Position numbers and translations under genes: made by a program
Shown: positions 1-7,888 of the stretch, piece by piece
Numbering within the stretch: position 1 is the stretch's first letter
Layout of the letters: each line of letters starts with the position of its first letter
Notes under the pieces: generated by a model
Told to the model about the DNA's origin: nothing
Database searches by the model: none
The model's input: the letters and a program-made list of their open reading frames with translations, nothing else
Origin: Streptococcus sp. Marseille-Q6470
Lineage (GTDB): Bacteria > Bacillota > Bacilli > Lactobacillales > Streptococcaceae
DNA: 64,000 nucleotides
Assembly (NCBI RefSeq): GCF_946902905.1
Contig: NZ_OX336385.1
Span: 372,001 to 436,000 of the forward strand
Direction: 5' to 3'

Positions 1-233
1 AAAGCTTCTGCCGCTAGCTCTTCCGCTTCTCTAATAATCGAAATAGGATGTCCTAGATTGTCCAAGGGCTTCATAGAATTGACATCAATACCAACGCATT
101 TTTCCCCTAAAAGTTCCACTAATTCCGGATTCCCGCGGCCACGTTTATGACCTGGTACATCGAAAGGTACAATTCTTTTTTTTCGTAACTTGACCAGTCC
201 CTCATAAATGGGAGCTTGGTTTTGATTTAACAT
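1..233 (-). CDS. Orn/Lys/Arg decarboxylase, N-terminal part (cut by window edge)
   Basis: The first 77 or so codons of a PLP-dependent basic amino acid decarboxylase are visible; the rest lies left of the window. The protein starts MLNQNQAPIYEGL and carries the family hallmark FDVPGHKRGRGNPEL, then GIDVNSMKPLDNL. An AAAGGAG ribosome site precedes the ATG. In pneumococci this gene (cad, also argued to be the arginine decarboxylase speA) opens the polyamine biosynthesis operon; whether the substrate here is lysine or arginine cannot be read from this fragment. It is transcribed away from the long structured leader described next. Confidence 0.85.
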   Translation of the reverse strand, partial: MLNQNQAPIYEGLVKLRKKRIVPFDVPGHKRGRGNPELVELLGEKCVGIDVNSMKPLDNLGHPISIIREAEELAAEA

Positions 234-301
234 TATAAAAACATACTCCTTTATCATATTTTTTACACCTTAACTATGTAAGGCTCTAAAGGATACTTAT
301 G

Positions 302-328
302 AAAAAAGAGCAGGTTGGCACCTGCTCT
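302..328 (-). terminator. Intrinsic terminator before the decarboxylase gene
   Basis: A perfect 9-bp stem, AGAGCAGGT / ACCTGCTCT, with a 4-nt loop is followed on the minus strand by six T. It lies about 70 nt upstream of the decarboxylase start codon, so it either ends the ncRNA or works as an attenuator. Confidence 0.85.
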
Positions 329-632
329 ACAATCTACTGACGTGTTTATGTTTGTTTCTTTTGAGTATGTCTGTTCCTGATGTTTCCTAACTCTCTAGTA
401 GCAAATATTACGTACTTTATTGATCGTTTCACAAGATGACGTGTGCTTTCACCACACTAACAAATGTATACGAATTAGAACTAATGTCCTAACATCAACT
501 TATAAAAGTAGGCTTTTAACCCTATCAATAATGCGGCTTTTCAACCACGCTTCGGCATTCAACCCTGCCTGTCCGTAGGCATTTTTTACTCGGGTTTATA
601 TTTGCTAGAAAACATCATCTCATTTTCTAAGC
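302..632 (-). ncRNA. Putative structured ncRNA or attenuated 5' leader upstream of the decarboxylase
   Basis: About 330 nt lie between a good promoter (639-667) and a strong intrinsic terminator (302-328), with no open reading frame of note. It is GC-richer than the flanking AT-rich DNA and folds locally: TGCCT/AGGCA closes a small hairpin near 560-578. Three successive short hairpins follow, each with a GGTT(G)AA-type loop (about 555-500 in transcript direction). It does not show tmRNA tag codons, RNase P core motifs or a T-box AGGGTGG element. It could be a stand-alone RNA or a conditional leader of the decarboxylase operon. I do not recognise the family. Confidence 0.45.
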
Positions 633-638
633 TTCATT

Positions 639-667
639 ACTATATCATGTTTTCAGATACTTGTAAA
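639..667 (-). promoter_or_regulatory. Sigma-A promoter for the leader/ncRNA upstream of the decarboxylase
   Basis: On the minus strand TTTACA (662-667) and TATAGT (639-644) are separated by exactly 17 bp. Transcription would start near 632 and run towards the decarboxylase gene. Confidence 0.6.
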
Positions 668-831
668 GTATTTTGGGGAAACTTTATAAATTATTTACAT
701 TTTTGTTCGTATTTTTACTATACCCAAAAATTGAAAACTATTTCAAATTTGCCTTTAAATAATAAAATAGGAACTAAATAAATTAATTCCTTTAGATAGT
801 CATAAGCAAAGTCAACTATTCAAAATCCTAT

Positions 832-1848
832 CTAGTCATCTCGTGCTACTTGAACAGCTAGCTCAAAATCAGTCATCAAGTAATTTTCATCCAGACGGAT
901 AAGACTGTAATACTCATTCCAAAATAGAGAGTCACTGTTACTTGACCACTGTAATCCATACCACAATTGAGTGACATCACTTGTATGTGATGGGGGGATT
1001 GACCATAGATGCTTTTTAAAAGTTTCTTGAACAAGAGGAGCATCCAGTCGCGTAGTCAAGTCAAGTTTATCTAATTTGAGAGTGATAGAATGTTTTTTAG
1101 CTGCCTCAATACTTTCTTTGTTAAATCGTACCTGAATAACCTTAGAATCTTCTAAAGCCACATCCTGGTCCTCAGCACCGTAAAAGGAAATACTCCCCAG
1201 TACTATGCCGTCTTTTGCTAGGAGATAGGGAGCGTAAGGAACAGCATTGCTATCCAGTCTGAAACCTTTTTCGATAGTGACTGATTTATCTCCTGAATAC
1301 TTTTGGAAATTGCCATCTGTCAGGAGGTCTTCGTAGTCGCTAGCACCATCCCCCTGTCTTACATAGATATCAAATCCAGCTTCCATCAGATCACTTGCTT
1401 TGGTTTCTGCTAAAATGATTTTACTTTTATTAATTTGCAAAATTGGTGCTTGAGGTGGCAAACCAATCGTGAGATTAAACATGACTCCTACCAGAAAGAC
1501 CATAAAGGTTATAAGGAGGGCAAGTAAAGACTTTCCAGTCCTTTTTCTTGCATTGAAAAGGGCCATCAGAGCAGGTAGAAGAATCATTTTGGCTAAAATA
1601 GAATTCCCAACACCACCTCTATTTAAGGTCTGAAAAGCAAAGATACCTGCAATAGCAATCAGGGACAGGTAGACCAAAATCTCACCTAGACCCAGCTTTT
1701 CAGTTCGAGTTTGTTGGTTTACAGGCGTTTCGTACAATGACTGCCCATTCTCTTTCCTCTTTTTTAGAAAGAGATAAAACCCCAGACCAAGTAGCAGATT
1801 AAAGATTACAAAAACTATTAAAGTACCTATTATCGCCGTTCTACCCAT
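832..1848 (-). CDS. Membrane-anchored protein of unknown function, paralogue of the 6836 gene
   Basis: A 338-residue protein with about four hydrophobic segments in the first 125 residues (residues ~5-28, 54-72, 84-97, 108-125), then a hydrophilic domain. That domain contains ETKASDLMEAGF, which matches ETKASELLDQGF in the 339-residue protein at 6836-7855. The start is supported by AAAGGAG eight bases upstream and overlaps the end of the preceding gene by 8 bp, suggesting translational coupling. The C-terminal domain probably lies outside the membrane. No catalytic motif is seen and the function is unknown. Confidence 0.75.
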   Translation of the reverse strand: MGRTAIIGTLIVFVIFNLLLGLGFYLFLKKRKENGQSLYETPVNQQTRTEKLGLGEILVYLSLIAIAGIFAFQTLNRGGVGNSILAKMILLPALMALFNARKRTGKSLLALLITFMVFLVGVMFNLTIGLPPQAPILQINKSKIILAETKASDLMEAGFDIYVRQGDGASDYEDLLTDGNFQKYSGDKSVTIEKGFRLDSNAVPYAPYLLAKDGIVLGSISFYGAEDQDVALEDSKVIQVRFNKESIEAAKKHSITLKLDKLDLTTRLDAPLVQETFKKHLWSIPPSHTSDVTQLWYGLQWSSNSDSLFWNEYYSLIRLDENYLMTDFELAVQVARDD

Positions 1849-2308
1849 GGCTCTCTACTCCTTTATGTTCTCTCTCAAATCTTATCTTTCTCTCTAATAT
1901 CCAATTACCAATCAATAAAACCATTAAGAAGAAGGGGCCGCCTTCTATGACCACAATAGGCATAGCCAAAATAGCAATCATCAAAAAACTAGCTTTCTTT
2001 TGCCGCCAACTACCGCCCCATTCTCCGTTTATCAGTCCACCCAAATAGTCGATGTAGTAAGTAAAACAAGCCAATAAGGGATTTTGAAAATCACTTATCC
2101 TTAGGCAAATGAAGAGGGCTGAATTTAAAAGGATGTAGAGAATTCCAAGAACTAGAATAATCTTTTGACTAGTTCGAGTAGCCTCTAGAACGATTTTTTC
2201 TCTCTTCTCTGGCTTTATTTCTTTTAGACTTGGATTTTTACAAGTTAATTTTTCAAATCTATAGACCAGAAATCGGTAGAGATAATACTTTTTTATATCA
2301 CGCTTCAT
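1841..2308 (-). CDS. Small membrane protein of unknown function
   Basis: 155 residues; a basic N-terminal stretch (KKYYLYRFLVYRFEKL) precedes three hydrophobic segments around residues 50-70, 75-95 and 108-138. GAGG precedes the ATG. Its stop overlaps the start of the downstream membrane protein gene (832-1848), so the two are probably co-expressed and may work together at the membrane. No family was recognised. Confidence 0.65.
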   Translation of the reverse strand: MKRDIKKYYLYRFLVYRFEKLTCKNPSLKEIKPEKREKIVLEATRTSQKIILVLGILYILLNSALFICLRISDFQNPLLACFTYYIDYLGGLINGEWGGSWRQKKASFLMIAILAMPIVVIEGGPFFLMVLLIGNWILERKIRFEREHKGVESHG

Positions 2309-2351
2309 AAAAACCTCATTCTAGGTGTAGAAATCAATCGAAAATCATCTT

Positions 2352-3146
2352 CTAAACTTCTAATTTCAAGGAATTTCCTTCCAAATAGACGGCTTTTGAC
2401 TCAGTGATTTTGATTTTTTGATCTTCTGAAAAGCCAATGGTTTCACCGTCCTTTAAGGTGACATCACTGCCTAAAACATACTGAAGAATGGACAAGAGGA
2501 AATAATATAAGTCATCGCTATCCATAGGGGAGTCGATAATTTCAATCTCAGTTTTTCCAAACTCTTTCAAACCATAAGTGTAAATGCTGGTCTTATCTTT
2601 CTGATTGATAATCCCCATATAGATCCAGAGTTGAAGGGGAAGCATTTCTTCTTTCAAAAGGTCAGCCAAGTCTAGATAAAGATCTTTGGGCAAGAGCAAG
2701 GTGGTAGACCCCTGATAAATACCAATAGCTGATTGACTTGTTTTTAGGATAGAGGCATTGACTTTAGTTAATAAGGATTATGTTTCTACTGGCGAAAGAT
2801 TGTCAGACAAAATAGAAACAATGGCGTGTTGTGTGTGCTCCTGTGTTTCCTTCTCAACATCCTGCCAGAGGTAAGAATAAGCATACAATTCTTCAAATTC
2901 TTGACTTGGGATAGGCAAATCCATTAAAGTCAGCCCAATGAGAGCACCATCAATCATAAATGTTGCACTCGAATCATTCCCAGAAACTTCAGAAATTTCA
3001 AGCCCCCAGTGAGTTTTTAAATCCTGAACGACATAGTCTAAAGAATAAGCCTGCTTGCCTTTGAAGAGAGGCATGGACAAGTTCAGTTGTTTTTTCTTCT
3101 CTGACTTTTCTTTCTTACTAGTAAATAGATTTTTTAAAAAATTCAC
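2352..3146 (-). pseudogene. DUF4261 family protein interrupted by one in-frame stop
   Basis: The N-terminal half (MNFLKNLFTSKK to LSPVET, 2781-3146) and the C-terminal half (to 2352) are in the same reading frame with a single TAA at 2778-2780 between them. After the stop the frame stays open and reads SLLTKVNASILKTSQ, IGIYQGST and then FGKTEIEIIDS and GETIGFSEDQKIKI, the conserved end of DUF4261 proteins. Together about 264 residues, the usual size. DUF4261 proteins often occur in arrays with SMI1, DUF1877 and CbrC proteins, i.e. likely immunity or stress proteins. The N-terminal part has a good start; the C-terminal part has only TTG candidates with no clear ribosome site. Confidence 0.8.
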
Positions 3147-3194
3147 AGGACTTCTCCTTTTTCTAATATCAGTTGGAAAGCAAAGCTCTCTTAC

Positions 3195-3692
3195 TCAAAG
3201 TAAGTCGCCATACCAAGTTTCCTCATCCTCAAAACCGTAGAATTTCTGGTCAAGCAACCAATTTCCATCCACCAATCTAAGTACAAACTGATGCTTCATT
3301 TCTAAAGCTTCTTGATAATGAGTGATGACTCTTGCTTCTTCAGCTTTTATCATGATGAAATCTACAGAAAAATCATTCCTTTTAACATAGTTATACTCAC
3401 TTGGGGAGCCATAAGAATTACGAACTCCTCCTTCCAAGTATTTTTGGGTCACTCGTCCAGTTAGAAGTTGCATTTGCCTCTGAAAATAGTCATCCATAAG
3501 TTCATTCCACTTGGGATGAACTTGATTTGCTGGGATGGCAAGGGCTTCTTTTTCCTTATCCAGTGCTCTGTTACGCTCAAAAATTTCCTCTTCTAACATG
3601 GTTAAACTTTTGAGTAAATCAAGCAAGGGTGGGATGATTATTTCCGCCATAGCTTGATAGTTTTCAGGGGTATTTTTATAGTTCACTCTCAT
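3195..3692 (-). CDS. Putative NTF2-like immunity-type protein
   Basis: 165 residues, soluble, with no signal or membrane segment. An N-terminal helical part (residues 10-60, rich in Glu and Leu) is followed by a segment ending HQFVLRLVDGNWLLDQKFYGF. That ending resembles the terminal strand pattern of NTF2-fold proteins found as immunity factors in polymorphic toxin loci. The family assignment is by pattern only. It sits among other small proteins of immunity-like families on the same strand. Confidence 0.6.
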   Translation of the reverse strand: MRVNYKNTPENYQAMAEIIIPPLLDLLKSLTMLEEEIFERNRALDKEKEALAIPANQVHPKWNELMDDYFQRQMQLLTGRVTQKYLEGGVRNSYGSPSEYNYVKRNDFSVDFIMIKAEEARVITHYQEALEMKHQFVLRLVDGNWLLDQKFYGFEDEETWYGDLL

Positions 3693-3702
3693 AATTACTC
3701 TC

Positions 3703-4257
3703 TTAACACTCCTGGATTAATTGCTTTACTTCTATGTCTGAAAGTTGTCCATCCATGTAGAGTTTCCTAAGTAAATCTTTATCTACGGTAATTTCATAAT
3801 AGTCAGTCACAAACTCATGAAATCTCTCAAAGCTATCAAAAAGGTAAGAGAGCAACCATTCTCCGCCATCCTGATCTTGGTAAGTGTGTTGATGCGCATG
3901 ACCGTCATACCAGATAAAGAAGGTTGTTTCATCCTTTTGGTCTTCGGAATAAAGCGAGAGATACTTTTCATCCAGACCTTTATAAAAACCATCAATGACG
4001 TCTTGATTCCACTCGTCAGCAGCAAACTGGCTTAAACTGCTTTCATGATCAAAGCCTTTTATGAGGATCATTTTATCAGTCAAAATCACATCTAAAGAAT
4101 CACCAGAGCCATTGTCAATAAGGTAGCGAACTCCATATTCTTCCTCGGTCTTAATCACGAGTCTGAGCCAATCCTCACTTGGATCAGTCAGATACTCATC
4201 AATAACTAGTAAGGCATCTAAACGAGTCTTTATCTTGTCCCAATCAATCTTTCTCAT
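3703..4257 (-). CDS. Small acidic soluble protein, unknown function
   Basis: 184 residues from MRKIDWDKIKTRL; this start is chosen because GGAGG lies eight bases upstream, whereas the earlier in-frame starts have no ribosome site. Strongly acidic, no membrane segment, with aromatic-rich stretches (TTFFIWYDGHAHQH). No family recognised. Its position in the array and its character suit an immunity-type protein, but that is inference. Confidence 0.65.
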   Translation of the reverse strand: MRKIDWDKIKTRLDALLVIDEYLTDPSEDWLRLVIKTEEEYGVRYLIDNGSGDSLDVILTDKMILIKGFDHESSLSQFAADEWNQDVIDGFYKGLDEKYLSLYSEDQKDETTFFIWYDGHAHQHTYQDQDGGEWLLSYLFDSFERFHEFVTDYYEITVDKDLLRKLYMDGQLSDIEVKQLIQEC

Positions 4258-4273
4258 CTCAAAAACCTCCATC

Positions 4274-4735
4274 TTATCCTTGCAATTTATCAAGATCACA
4301 AGCCCTATAACGAGCTGTTAGATAGCCTGAAAAGCTAATCTGAGGGATATTCCACTTATTAGGCAAATAAATCGAACAATCTATCTGATCACCTAGAGGG
4401 GAACTTGCTGAGAAGACATATCTTCCCAAATCCTCATTATTAGGATTTCTTTCAACTTGACCCAATCTGCTAGTATTGAACCAGTCTTTAAACAGTAACC
4501 AGATTTGCTCGGCATCTTCGTTTAATAGGGAGACTTTCAAGTTGTAGCTGATTCCGACTCTACATCTTTTTTTGAATCCTGACTCATCAGCCTTACAAAC
4601 TTTTATCGATCCCTTATCATACTGCCAGTTATCTCTATCTAATAGGGGAAATTGAGCAGAAAGATTGTCTTTAAATCCCTGCATAGTATCAAATAAATCT
4701 TTGGAGGCAGCTTCGAATAATTCTAGTTCTTCCAT
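4274..4735 (-). CDS. Small soluble protein, unknown function
   Basis: About 153 residues from MEELELFEAASKDL (an alternative ATG seven codons earlier is at 4756; neither has a strong ribosome site). Ends with SFSGYLTARYRACDLDKLQG. Contains DNWQYDKGSIKVCK and RVGISYNLKVSL. No family recognised. It precedes the 3703-4257 gene by 16 bp on the same strand, so it is likely co-transcribed. Confidence 0.6.
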   Translation of the reverse strand: MEELELFEAASKDLFDTMQGFKDNLSAQFPLLDRDNWQYDKGSIKVCKADESGFKKRCRVGISYNLKVSLLNEDAEQIWLLFKDWFNTSRLGQVERNPNNEDLGRYVFSASSPLGDQIDCSIYLPNKWNIPQISFSGYLTARYRACDLDKLQG

Positions 4736-4774
4736 AGTCTTCTCTTTAATTTTCATAGCTAATCACATTTCGAT

Positions 4775-5626
4775 TTAATCTGCATCAACCCAGATCTGGT
4801 ATTTTTGACAATGTAGACATCTAAACAAATAACCACAGAGAGGCCCGTCTTTGACCAAGTAGTCTTCTACCTCTTGATATTCTTCACGCGCTTCATAGTC
4901 TGCCAAGACTTGCTCAGCGATTCCCATATCCTTTAATTCACGAGTTCCAACTGTACCCAAGTAAGCACAATAATCTTGGCAACAAGAAAGCCAATATTCT
5001 CCCTGCCAACTAGAGTAGCCTGGGGTCTGACAAAAAAGCAGCTGATTCTTTTCTGTATCCAATTCACCCTGCCACTCGGCATCTTGGATAAATTCTGCAT
5101 CGAATTTTTTAGCTGCTTGACCGTTTGCAATGCAAGTTGGGCAGAGATGTTCTATCTCTTCAATACTGTAGGGTCTAAGAGCATAATAAACATTGCTTTC
5201 TTTCCCACAAGATGGACAAACCTTAGCTTCTCCTTCAACAAATGAACCTGTAGCCAACGGATCTGGATGATAGATAAAATGCGGCAAAGACTGTAATAGC
5301 TTCTGCCTATACTTCTTCGCCTCTTTTTTTAGAGGACGAGAAAGAGCAAAACGATTGCCATGACTCTGACTCATTTCTTGCAAACGGCTCAGTTTCTTTA
5401 TATGTTTTCGATCAGGTTTGTCTAAGATTTCGGTAAATAAGCTATAGGCACTAGCGTAGAGACCCAATTGTTCATAGAGGTCAACTAAGACTTTCTTAGC
5501 TTCTAAATCATCAGACTTAGCTAATTCATTAGCCAAATCATAGAGAGCTGCAACACTGGAAGAATTTCCATCTTTAGCATGGTATTCCCTTGTCCGAGTG
5601 ATATATTCTTGTAAATAAGGATTCAT
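4775..5626 (-). CDS. CbrC (UPF0167) family protein with N-terminal helical extension
   Basis: 283 residues. Residues ~110-283 match the CbrC/UPF0167 family: LPHFIYHPDPLATGSFV, a CPSC pair, HLCPTCIANG, a TPGYSSWQGEYWLSCCQD block and a terminal FRCLHCQ. The CxxC-type pairs suggest a metal-binding fold. The first ~100 residues are helical, resembling TPR-like repeats. CbrC in E. coli affects colicin E2 tolerance, and the family is frequent in toxin-immunity arrays. GGAAGG supports the start. The role here is inferred from family and context. Confidence 0.85.
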   Translation of the reverse strand: MNPYLQEYITRTREYHAKDGNSSSVAALYDLANELAKSDDLEAKKVLVDLYEQLGLYASAYSLFTEILDKPDRKHIKKLSRLQEMSQSHGNRFALSRPLKKEAKKYRQKLLQSLPHFIYHPDPLATGSFVEGEAKVCPSCGKESNVYYALRPYSIEEIEHLCPTCIANGQAAKKFDAEFIQDAEWQGELDTEKNQLLFCQTPGYSSWQGEYWLSCCQDYCAYLGTVGTRELKDMGIAEQVLADYEAREEYQEVEDYLVKDGPLCGYLFRCLHCQKYQIWVDAD

Positions 5627-5658
5627 CTGACCACCTTCCTAATGGATGACATAAAATC

Positions 5659-5757
5659 TTAACAAATGCTAACAAGGACAATACCATTTAAGCCTAACAT
5701 TGCTTTATATAAATCTTTCATTTCATCACCTGATTTTAACCTCTTATTGTCAGACAG
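5659..5757 (-). pseudogene. Remnant of a DUF1877 gene (C-terminal end only)
   Basis: The gap between two genes encodes, on the minus strand, MKDLYKAMLGLNGIVLVSIC followed by a stop. This matches the last residues of the intact DUF1877 protein nearby (MKDFYKKILELNGNVLVTIC). No start or ribosome site remains. It is the tail of a lost paralogue and shows that the array turns over by duplication and deletion. Confidence 0.75.
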
Positions 5758-6162
5758 TTAGTAAATTTCATACACAAGCTCTCTATCAGCTTGAAAATAT
5801 TTGTCGAATTTCACTAAAAGATAAAGGGCTCCAGCTGGAGAGACACCGGCATCATAACCTAGAGCAAATTCGCCATAAGAACCACTTTTATCCAAGATTA
5901 ACTCCCTTAATTCCAGTTCTGTAACTGCTTTATCAGGCCAATTATCATGGATAACCTTTTGAGCTTTTTTATCAAGGTGTTCCAAGTTTCTATATAAACT
6001 AGTCATCAAATCATCTGATAATAAGACTAAATCCTGTTCACAGTAACCTGTAAAATAAATATTTATGTCTTTATTTAGATATCGCCCTAGAAAATAGATC
6101 CCCGAATCATGTTTTTCCCAGTTTATTCCCTTCCATAATGCCAATAAATCTTCTTTGTTCAT
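5758..6162 (-). CDS. Small soluble protein, unknown function
   Basis: 134 residues starting MNKEDLLALWKGINWEKHDSG, with GAGG eight bases upstream of the ATG. It contains FALGYDAGVSPAGALYLLV near the C-terminus, a pattern seen in small barrel-like proteins of immunity arrays, and ends YFQADRELVYEIY. I cannot name the family with certainty. It lies in line with DUF1877 and CbrC genes. Confidence 0.6.
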   Translation of the reverse strand: MNKEDLLALWKGINWEKHDSGIYFLGRYLNKDINIYFTGYCEQDLVLLSDDLMTSLYRNLEHLDKKAQKVIHDNWPDKAVTELELRELILDKSGSYGEFALGYDAGVSPAGALYLLVKFDKYFQADRELVYEIY

Positions 6163-6210
6163 TTATTACCTCAAGCAGTTATATTCTTTTAGGAATGTTT
6201 AATAAACTTT

Positions 6211-6717
6211 CTAACAAATAGTGACCAGGACATTTCCATTGAGCTCCAGAATCTTTTTGTAAAAGTCTTTCATTTTGACAAAGCAGGTTGAAATATCATC
6301 CTTTATTTCTTCCTCTTCCTCAAGATAATCCCAAATATCAGGATACAAGTCGGCCTTCTTACAAGCTTCCATACTAAAGTTAGCCATAGCACTGTCCATG
6401 TTAAATTCTTCTAAAGCTTGACTGATAGCCGCAATTCTCGATTTTTCAGTATAGGCCATATATTCAGATACATCCTCTAGAGGAGTCGCCCCTAAAACAG
6501 CTTCTCTCAAGGGATTGTCATCCAAAAATTCTGAACTACTAAATCCTGTCATGACAAAGAGAAGAGCATCCCACATTTTGTCAATATCTATTAAGATATC
6601 ATGAGTATCAGCGGAGTCCTCAGCAAAGTCTAACAAATCATCTTCTTGGTTAGAAAAAGCTTTTATTTGTTCTAATTCATTGTCTGGTAAATATTGATAA
6701 TTGGCAATCATTCCCAT
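6211..6717 (-). CDS. DUF1877 (YfbM-like) family protein
   Basis: 168 residues beginning MGMIANYQYLPDNELEQI, the characteristic start of the DUF1877/YfbM family, followed by DIDKMWDALLFVMTG. Soluble and acidic. AAAGGAG precedes the ATG. The biochemical role of the family is not known; its members recur beside SMI1/KNR4-type immunity proteins. A decayed paralogue tail lies 0.5 kb downstream (5659-5757). Confidence 0.85.
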   Translation of the reverse strand: MGMIANYQYLPDNELEQIKAFSNQEDDLLDFAEDSADTHDILIDIDKMWDALLFVMTGFSSSEFLDDNPLREAVLGATPLEDVSEYMAYTEKSRIAAISQALEEFNMDSAMANFSMEACKKADLYPDIWDYLEEEEEIKDDISTCFVKMKDFYKKILELNGNVLVTIC

Positions 6718-6835
6718 GATTTTTCTCCTTTGAATCTTGTAGGATAATACTGATGTTTCTAGCTCTATTTCTATAGAAAATGCTATAATGGAGCTAAGAA
6801 ATTGTTTTATTGAATGTTAAATAGGGGGAACAGTC

Positions 6836-7855
6836 ATGTTCACTAGTATTGTTTTAGGGTTTTATGCTCTTTTCTTTCTGTCCTTATCCTTTACCATTTA
6901 TCTCTATATCAGACTGGTAGTTGCGGTCAGACAAGGGAAAGATGTCCCAAAATGGATCTATAAACTTGGCCATGCTGTTCAAGGAAGAATTCACGTTGAC
7001 TATGAAGAAATCACTGATGCTAATGCCCTTAAAGAGATTCATTGGTTCTTGCTAATCTATTTAATCGTAAATCTACTCGTATTAGCTGTCTTCTACTATC
7101 ATGGTAATAGCTTTCCTCAAGCCATTTATGAATGTTTGAAAAAACAATTTTTTATCGTACTTGTTAGTATGGTTTTAAAAAGTATTGGCAAATTTGTTGT
7201 ACTAGCTATAAGAAAAAACTTTCATAACAGTCATGCCTATGCATCAACCAATGCTTTTATTGGGTCAGCTTTTTTAACGAGTTATGTTTTTATGTTTTGC
7301 ATGATGATGAGTGGTCTTCCAGCTCAACCTGTCCCAGTCACTATTCAAGATACAGAAGTAATTGTAGGCGAAACCAAGGCTTCCGAGCTATTGGATCAAG
7401 GTTTTTCCTTCTCTGATAAAAACGCTGAAAGCCTCATCACCAATCCCAAAAACGACCACTTCTACTACGGTCAGCTTCTTGAAGTCAAGCGAGATAATCA
7501 GTCCTATGGCTTTATGAGCCTTACTCCTACAGGAAGAGATACTGATCAACTTAAAAACTGCGTTATCACCTATTACAGAACACCTAAGGATAACAAGCAA
7601 CTAGAAGAAATTTCCATCAATCATGTCAAGCTAGCAAATCTCAAGCTCCAAGATTTTCAAACACGAAAATTAATCAATATCTTTGAAGTCAATCCTGCTG
7701 ATTATAATGTCTCTGATAAGGATAACAACTTTATCCTAACCATTCAAACAGCAGATTACGACCTCTGGAAAAGATACCGTATTGAATCCAAGTTCAATTC
7801 AGATGGTTCGATTGATAGCTATGGAGTCAGAGCCCAACACAGCATGTGGGAATGA
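6836..7855 (+). CDS. Membrane-anchored protein of unknown function, paralogue of the 832 gene
   Basis: 339 residues; hydrophobic segments at ~5-28, 70-90, 100-125 and 140-162, then a hydrophilic C-terminal domain starting near AQPVPVTIQDTEVIVGETKA. The ETKASELLDQGF motif and the overall layout match the protein encoded at 832-1848 on the opposite strand. The only plus-strand gene in this part of the array; a TG-extended TATAAT at 6784-6789 is a likely -10. No enzyme motif is seen. Confidence 0.75.
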   Translation: MFTSIVLGFYALFFLSLSFTIYLYIRLVVAVRQGKDVPKWIYKLGHAVQGRIHVDYEEITDANALKEIHWFLLIYLIVNLLVLAVFYYHGNSFPQAIYECLKKQFFIVLVSMVLKSIGKFVVLAIRKNFHNSHAYASTNAFIGSAFLTSYVFMFCMMMSGLPAQPVPVTIQDTEVIVGETKASELLDQGFSFSDKNAESLITNPKNDHFYYGQLLEVKRDNQSYGFMSLTPTGRDTDQLKNCVITYYRTPKDNKQLEEISINHVKLANLKLQDFQTRKLINIFEVNPADYNVSDKDNNFILTIQTADYDLWKRYRIESKFNSDGSIDSYGVRAQHSMWE

Positions 7856-7888
7856 CTCACCCTTTATTTTCCTCTTATCAGATAGACA

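Noticed and set aside
302-632. tmRNA, RNase P RNA or a T-box leader
   Set aside because: No tag-peptide codons, no CCA-type acceptor end, no RNase P core sequence and no AGGGTGG element were found.
302-632. Lysine riboswitch, suggested by the decarboxylase gene and a GCCGAAG stretch
   Set aside because: Only a short part resembles the L-box and the remaining conserved segments were not seen; left as unidentified.
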